From: Tessaracoccus flavescens
Lineage (GTDB): Bacteria > Actinomycetota > Actinomycetes > Propionibacteriales > Propionibacteriaceae
NCBI GenBank assembly: GCA_020741375.1
Contig: DYZF01000046.1
Coordinates: 1 to 27,977 of the forward strand
Direction: 5' to 3'
DNA: 27,977 nucleotides
A program made the position numbers and the translations under genes. Shown one piece after another: positions 25,348 to 27,977 of the stretch; within the stretch, counting starts at the first letter, position 1, and each line of letters begins with the position of its first letter. Below the pieces are notes generated by a model, which saw nothing but the letters and a program-made list of their open reading frames with translations, searched no databases and had not been told where the DNA came from.

Positions 25348-25354
25348 GGTTCGC

Positions 25355-26686
25355 TTGTCCCGCCCCAAGCCGCTGAGCGGTTTCCCGGAGTTCCTGCCCG
25401 CCGGCAAGCTAGTTGAGAACCGCGTACTCGACGTCGTCACTAGTACCTTCGAGCTTCACGGCTTCGCGCCGATCGAGACTCGCGCCGTCGAGCCGCTGGA
25501 CCAGCTGGCTCGCAAGGGCGAGATCGACAAGGAGATCTACGTGGTGCGGCGCCTCCACGCGGAGTCCAGCGATGCGGACGAGCTCGGCCTGCACTTCGAC
25601 CTCACCGTGCCGTTTGCGCGCTACGTGCTGGAGAACTCGGGCCACTTGGCCTTCCCCTTCCGCCGCTATCAGGTGCAGAAGGTATGGCGCGGCGAGCGTC
25701 CGCAAGAGGGTCGCTACCGCGAGTTCACCCAGGCAGACATCGACATCGTCGGGCAGGGCGCTCTGGCCGCTCACCACGATGTCGAGATCCCGCTGGTGGC
25801 GATCGACGTGTTCGAGAAGCTGCACCGCGACCTCGGCCTGCCGCAGGTCCAGCTCCACGTGAACAACCGCAAGCTTCTCGAGGGCTTTTACCGCGGGCTC
25901 GGGATCGACGACGTCGCTCCCGTCATGCAGCGCGTGGACAAGTACGACAAGGTCGGTCCTGCAGTCGTGCACAACCTGCTCACCTCTGAGGTCGGGCTCT
26001 CCGACGCTCAGGCCGAGGCGTGCGTCCGACTGGCCGGCATCTCAGCCACCGACGAATCGTTCGTGGATCAGGTTCGCGCACTCGGCGTCAACCACGAACT
26101 GCTCGACGTTGGCTTGGAGGAGTTGTCGGGCCTCATTCGCGTGGCCCGGTCATCGGTGCCGGACCGCGTGGTGGCAGACCTCAAGATCGCGCGCGGGCTG
26201 GATTACTACACCGGAACCGTCTACGAGACGCTGATGGTCGGCTCCGAGAAGCTCGGCTCCGTCGCGTCCGGCGGCCGCTACGACTCGCTGGCCAGCGACG
26301 GCAAGACGACGTTCCCGGGTGTCGGCTACTCCTTCGGGATCACGCGCATCCTGGCGCCGCTGATCAATCAGGGGAAGCTAACTGCCTCTCGGTCGGTGCC
26401 GAGCGCCGTGCTCGTCGCCGTCGACAATGAGGAGACCCGCGAGCAGGCGATCGCGGTCGCGGCCCAGCTCCGCGGCCGGGGGATCGCCGTCGAGGTAGCG
26501 CCGAAGGCGGACAAGTTCGGCAAGCAGATCCGCTACGCGGAGCGTCGCGGCATCCCGTTCGTCTGGTTCGGTGCGGGCCACGACGATTCCGTCAAGGACA
26601 TCCGGTCGGGTGAGCAGGTGCAGGCGGATCCGACGGCGTGGGCACCCCCGGCGGCTGACGCCACGCCGGGAGTTGTGTCGGAGTAA
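25355..26686 (+). CDS. hisS: Histidyl-tRNA synthetase
   Basis: Class II aminoacyl-tRNA synthetase charging tRNA-His. 443 residues. Motif 2 region YQVQKVWRGERPQEGRYREF lies at 105-124 with R112. The histidine-binding segments FDLTVPFARY (81-90) and ARGLDYYTGTVYE (the HisA signature) are present, as is GGRYDSL. The C-terminal anticodon-binding domain (from about 345, VPSAVLVAV) is complete. The start is TTG at 25355, the only usable initiator just ahead of the PKPLSGFPEFLP beginning, with GAGG shortly upstream. It ends 1 nt before the stop of the convergent carD. Confidence 0.96.
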   Translation: MSRPKPLSGFPEFLPAGKLVENRVLDVVTSTFELHGFAPIETRAVEPLDQLARKGEIDKEIYVVRRLHAESSDADELGLHFDLTVPFARYVLENSGHLAFPFRRYQVQKVWRGERPQEGRYREFTQADIDIVGQGALAAHHDVEIPLVAIDVFEKLHRDLGLPQVQLHVNNRKLLEGFYRGLGIDDVAPVMQRVDKYDKVGPAVVHNLLTSEVGLSDAQAEACVRLAGISATDESFVDQVRALGVNHELLDVGLEELSGLIRVARSSVPDRVVADLKIARGLDYYTGTVYETLMVGSEKLGSVASGGRYDSLASDGKTTFPGVGYSFGITRILAPLINQGKLTASRSVPSAVLVAVDNEETREQAIAVAAQLRGRGIAVEVAPKADKFGKQIRYAERRGIPFVWFGAGHDDSVKDIRSGEQVQADPTAWAPPAADATPGVVSE

Positions 26687-26687
26687 C

Positions 26688-27221
26688 TCAGGCCGCGATC
26701 GGCTCGAGCTCGTCGAGCCGATCGAAGACGGCCGTCGAACCCTCAAGGATCAGCGAGCGCAGAACGCTGCGGGCCTTGCCCTCCGTGACATCGACGGCGA
26801 GTGCAATCTCGGCGACGAGCGGGGCAGCGGCCTCGCGCATGAGCTCACGCTCTGCCTGCGACATCCCCTTGCCCTCGTGCCGGCGCAGAAGATCTCGGAC
26901 GACGGCGGCGATCCGCATGGGATCACCAGAGGCCACTTCCATGCGCTGAGCCTTGTACCGGCGTGCCCACTGCGTCTCGATCTGGCCAGAATCGGCCGTC
27001 AGGATGCCGGCCAACTCGTCGAGCATGGAACGGCCGGCCACGTTGCGAATGCCGACGACCTCGAGCTTGCTCACTGGAACCATCACCTGCAGGCCGGTGT
27101 CGCAGATCTCCAAGGACACGTAGTCGACAACGTTGCCCTTCACCGTGCGCTGCGAGACGCCAAGCACCACGGCCGGGCCGTGCTGGGGATGGATGAGGTT
27201 CTGCCCTGGGGTCAATTGCAC
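26688..27221 (-). CDS. carD: CarD/CdnL-family RNA polymerase-binding regulator
   Basis: 177 residues. CarD proteins bind the RNA polymerase beta subunit and stabilise open complexes, notably at rRNA promoters. The RNAP-interaction domain (about 1-55) starts LTPGQNLIHPQHGPAVV. The helical DNA-contacting domain carries TQWARRYKA with Trp85, the residue that wedges into the upstream edge of the bubble, and ASGDPMRIAAVVRDLLRR. The GTG at 27221 is chosen because AAGGAG lies 9 nt upstream and the protein then aligns with known CarD from residue 1. An upstream extension to 27266 crosses the ribosome-binding site. It is 15 residues longer than mycobacterial CarD at the C-terminus. It could be a paralogue; the usual carD neighbour ispD is not here. 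Confidence 0.93.
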   Translation of the reverse strand: MQLTPGQNLIHPQHGPAVVLGVSQRTVKGNVVDYVSLEICDTGLQVMVPVSKLEVVGIRNVAGRSMLDELAGILTADSGQIETQWARRYKAQRMEVASGDPMRIAAVVRDLLRRHEGKGMSQAERELMREAAAPLVAEIALAVDVTEGKARSVLRSLILEGSTAVFDRLDELEPIAA

Positions 27222-27256
27222 GCCAGTTCGCTCCTTGTCAGAGGGGAATACCCCCA

Positions 27257-27285
27257 AGGGTAGCACTTTTCTGGCCTGAAGTCAT
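27257..27285 (-). promoter_or_regulatory. carD promoter
   Basis: Read on the minus strand, ATGACT (27285-27280, 4 of 6 to TTGACA) is followed by exactly 17 nt and then TACCCT (27262-27257). The latter is preceded by TGC, giving an extended -10. Transcription would start near 27250, leaving a leader of about 29 nt that contains AAGGAG (27236-27231). Confidence 0.5.
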
Positions 27286-27333
27286 GTCCGCTACCAGCAT
27301 AACCCCCAGTCAGATGAGGTTTTGGGGCACATT

Positions 27334-27362
27334 CTGGCAACTGGAGGCGCATCGTCTAGAGT
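27334..27362 (+). promoter_or_regulatory. aspS promoter
   Basis: CTGGCA (27334-27339, 4 of 6 to TTGACA), 17 nt, then TAGAGT (27357-27362). Transcription would start near 27369, giving a leader of about 48 nt ending with AAAGGA at 27405-27410, 6 nt before the GTG. This is the best-formed plus-strand promoter in the window. Confidence 0.55.
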
Positions 27363-27416
27363 TGGCCACGCACACGAGCCTGCACCGTCTATGCAGTGCC
27401 GAAGAAAGGAATAGTC

Positions 27417-27977
27417 GTGATTCGCACCCACGATGCCGGCAGCCTCCGCGCTGAGCACGCCGGCCAAGAAGTTGTCCTCGCCGGATGGGTCGCCAAGCGA
27501 CGCGATCACGGCGGACTGGCCTTCATCGATCTGCGCGACGCCTCGGGCCGCGTTCAGGTTGTCATCCGTGATGAGCTGCTGGAAGCCACCGGCGCCCACG
27601 ATCTGCGCAACGAGTACTGCATCAAGGTGACCGGCGTCATTGAGGTCCGCCCCGAGGGCAACGAGAACCCGGATCTTCCCACCGGCGAGATCGAAGTGGC
27701 CATCTCGCAGCTCGAGGTGCTCAACACCTCCGCGCCGCTGCCCTTCCAGATCGACGAGCGCGTCACCGTCGGCGAAGAGGCCCGGCTGAAGTACCGCTAC
27801 CTCGATCTCCGTCGCCCGGCCCCCGGCGCAGCCATCCGTCTGCGTTCTCAGGTGAACCAGGCCGCGCGTCGCGTCCTTGACGCACGCAACTTCGTTGAGA
27901 TCGAGACTCCGACGCTCACCCGGTCCACGCCGGAAGGCGCCCGCGACTTCCTGGTGCCCGCCCGCCTGTCGCCGGGC
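27417..27977 (+). CDS. aspS: Aspartyl-tRNA synthetase, 5' part
   Basis: Class II synthetase charging tRNA-Asp (or both tRNA-Asp and tRNA-Asn where AsnRS is missing). 187 codons are visible and the gene runs off the window. The N-terminal OB-fold anticodon-binding domain shows the typical [16 protein letters not shown] start, [22 protein letters not shown] (20-41) and the following strands. The catalytic domain begins with [11 protein letters not shown] and class II motif 1 near [20 protein letters not shown]. The GTG at 27417 is supported by AAAGGA 6 nt upstream and by alignment to the family N-terminus. Confidence 0.96.
   Translation, partial: MIRTHDAGSLRAEHAGQEVVLAGWVAKRRDHGGLAFIDLRDASGRVQVVIRDELLEATGAHDLRNEYCIKVTGVIEVRPEGNENPDLPTGEIEVAISQLEVLNTSAPLPFQIDERVTVGEEARLKYRYLDLRRPAPGAAIRLRSQVNQAARRVLDARNFVEIETPTLTRSTPEGARDFLVPARLSPG

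Larger units (their letters stand above)
27222..27416. promoter_or_regulatory. carD / aspS divergent intergenic region
   Basis: A 195-nt non-coding gap with a promoter on each strand (listed separately). A short inverted repeat, GGGG-AATA-CCCC at 27243-27254, lies across the predicted carD transcription start and leader. No terminator, tRNA or small open frame with coding character was seen in the remainder. Confidence 0.6.

Noticed and set aside
1..27977. CRISPR arrays, tRNA or rRNA genes, insertion sequences, riboswitches
   Set aside because: No regularly spaced repeats, cloverleaf-like segments, transposase motifs or recognisable riboswitch core were found; the few non-coding gaps are short and promoter-like.

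Overview
The window is a dense, high-GC chromosomal segment from an actinobacterium. The evidence is strong G/C preference at third codon positions, many GTG starts with 1-4 nt stop/start overlaps, TAnnnT -10 boxes placed directly before start codons (leaderless genes), a PriA-type HisA, a CarD protein, a long bifunctional Rel, and the conserved order yebC-ruvCAB-yajC-secDF-apt-rel-hisS. A member of the Propionibacteriales (Propionibacteriaceae-like) is my best guess from gene order; this is inference, not proof. I see no mobile element, CRISPR array, tRNA or rRNA, and no frameshifted gene.

Layout. 1-3098: the 3' part of dnaE (replicative polymerase alpha subunit) and a small four-helix membrane protein. 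3110-7539: histidine biosynthesis genes hisD, hisC, hisB, hisH and hisA/priA. The first four are translationally coupled; hisA has its own apparent leaderless promoter. hisF and hisI, which usually follow, are absent. 7532-12202: three tightly coupled genes. They are a fatty acyl-CoA reductase-like domain fused to an HAD-IB phosphatase-like domain, a LarA-fold protein lacking the nickel-pincer residues, and a PlsC-fold protein whose catalytic His is replaced by Glu. This is the most unusual part of the window and a candidate undescribed lipid-related system. 12269-13222: a tandem-GNAT acetyltransferase with its own promoter.

13285-21088: yebC, ruvC, ruvA, ruvB (Holliday-junction resolution), yajC, secD, secF (protein-export accessory complex), apt (adenine salvage) and a two-helix K+ channel with an RCK domain. 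21138-23411: bifunctional (p)ppGpp synthetase/hydrolase rel, overlapping tail-to-tail by 11 nt with a minus-strand DUF349 gene. A 30-bp divergent promoter region separates DUF349 from a glyoxalase-II-like metallo-hydrolase that is followed by hisS. hisS is tail-to-tail with minus-strand carD, and carD is divergent from aspS, which runs off the window.

The genes are mostly housekeeping: replication, recombination, secretion, stringent response, translation and amino-acid synthesis. The 7.5-12.2 kb cluster is the only stretch whose biochemical role cannot be read from known family function.
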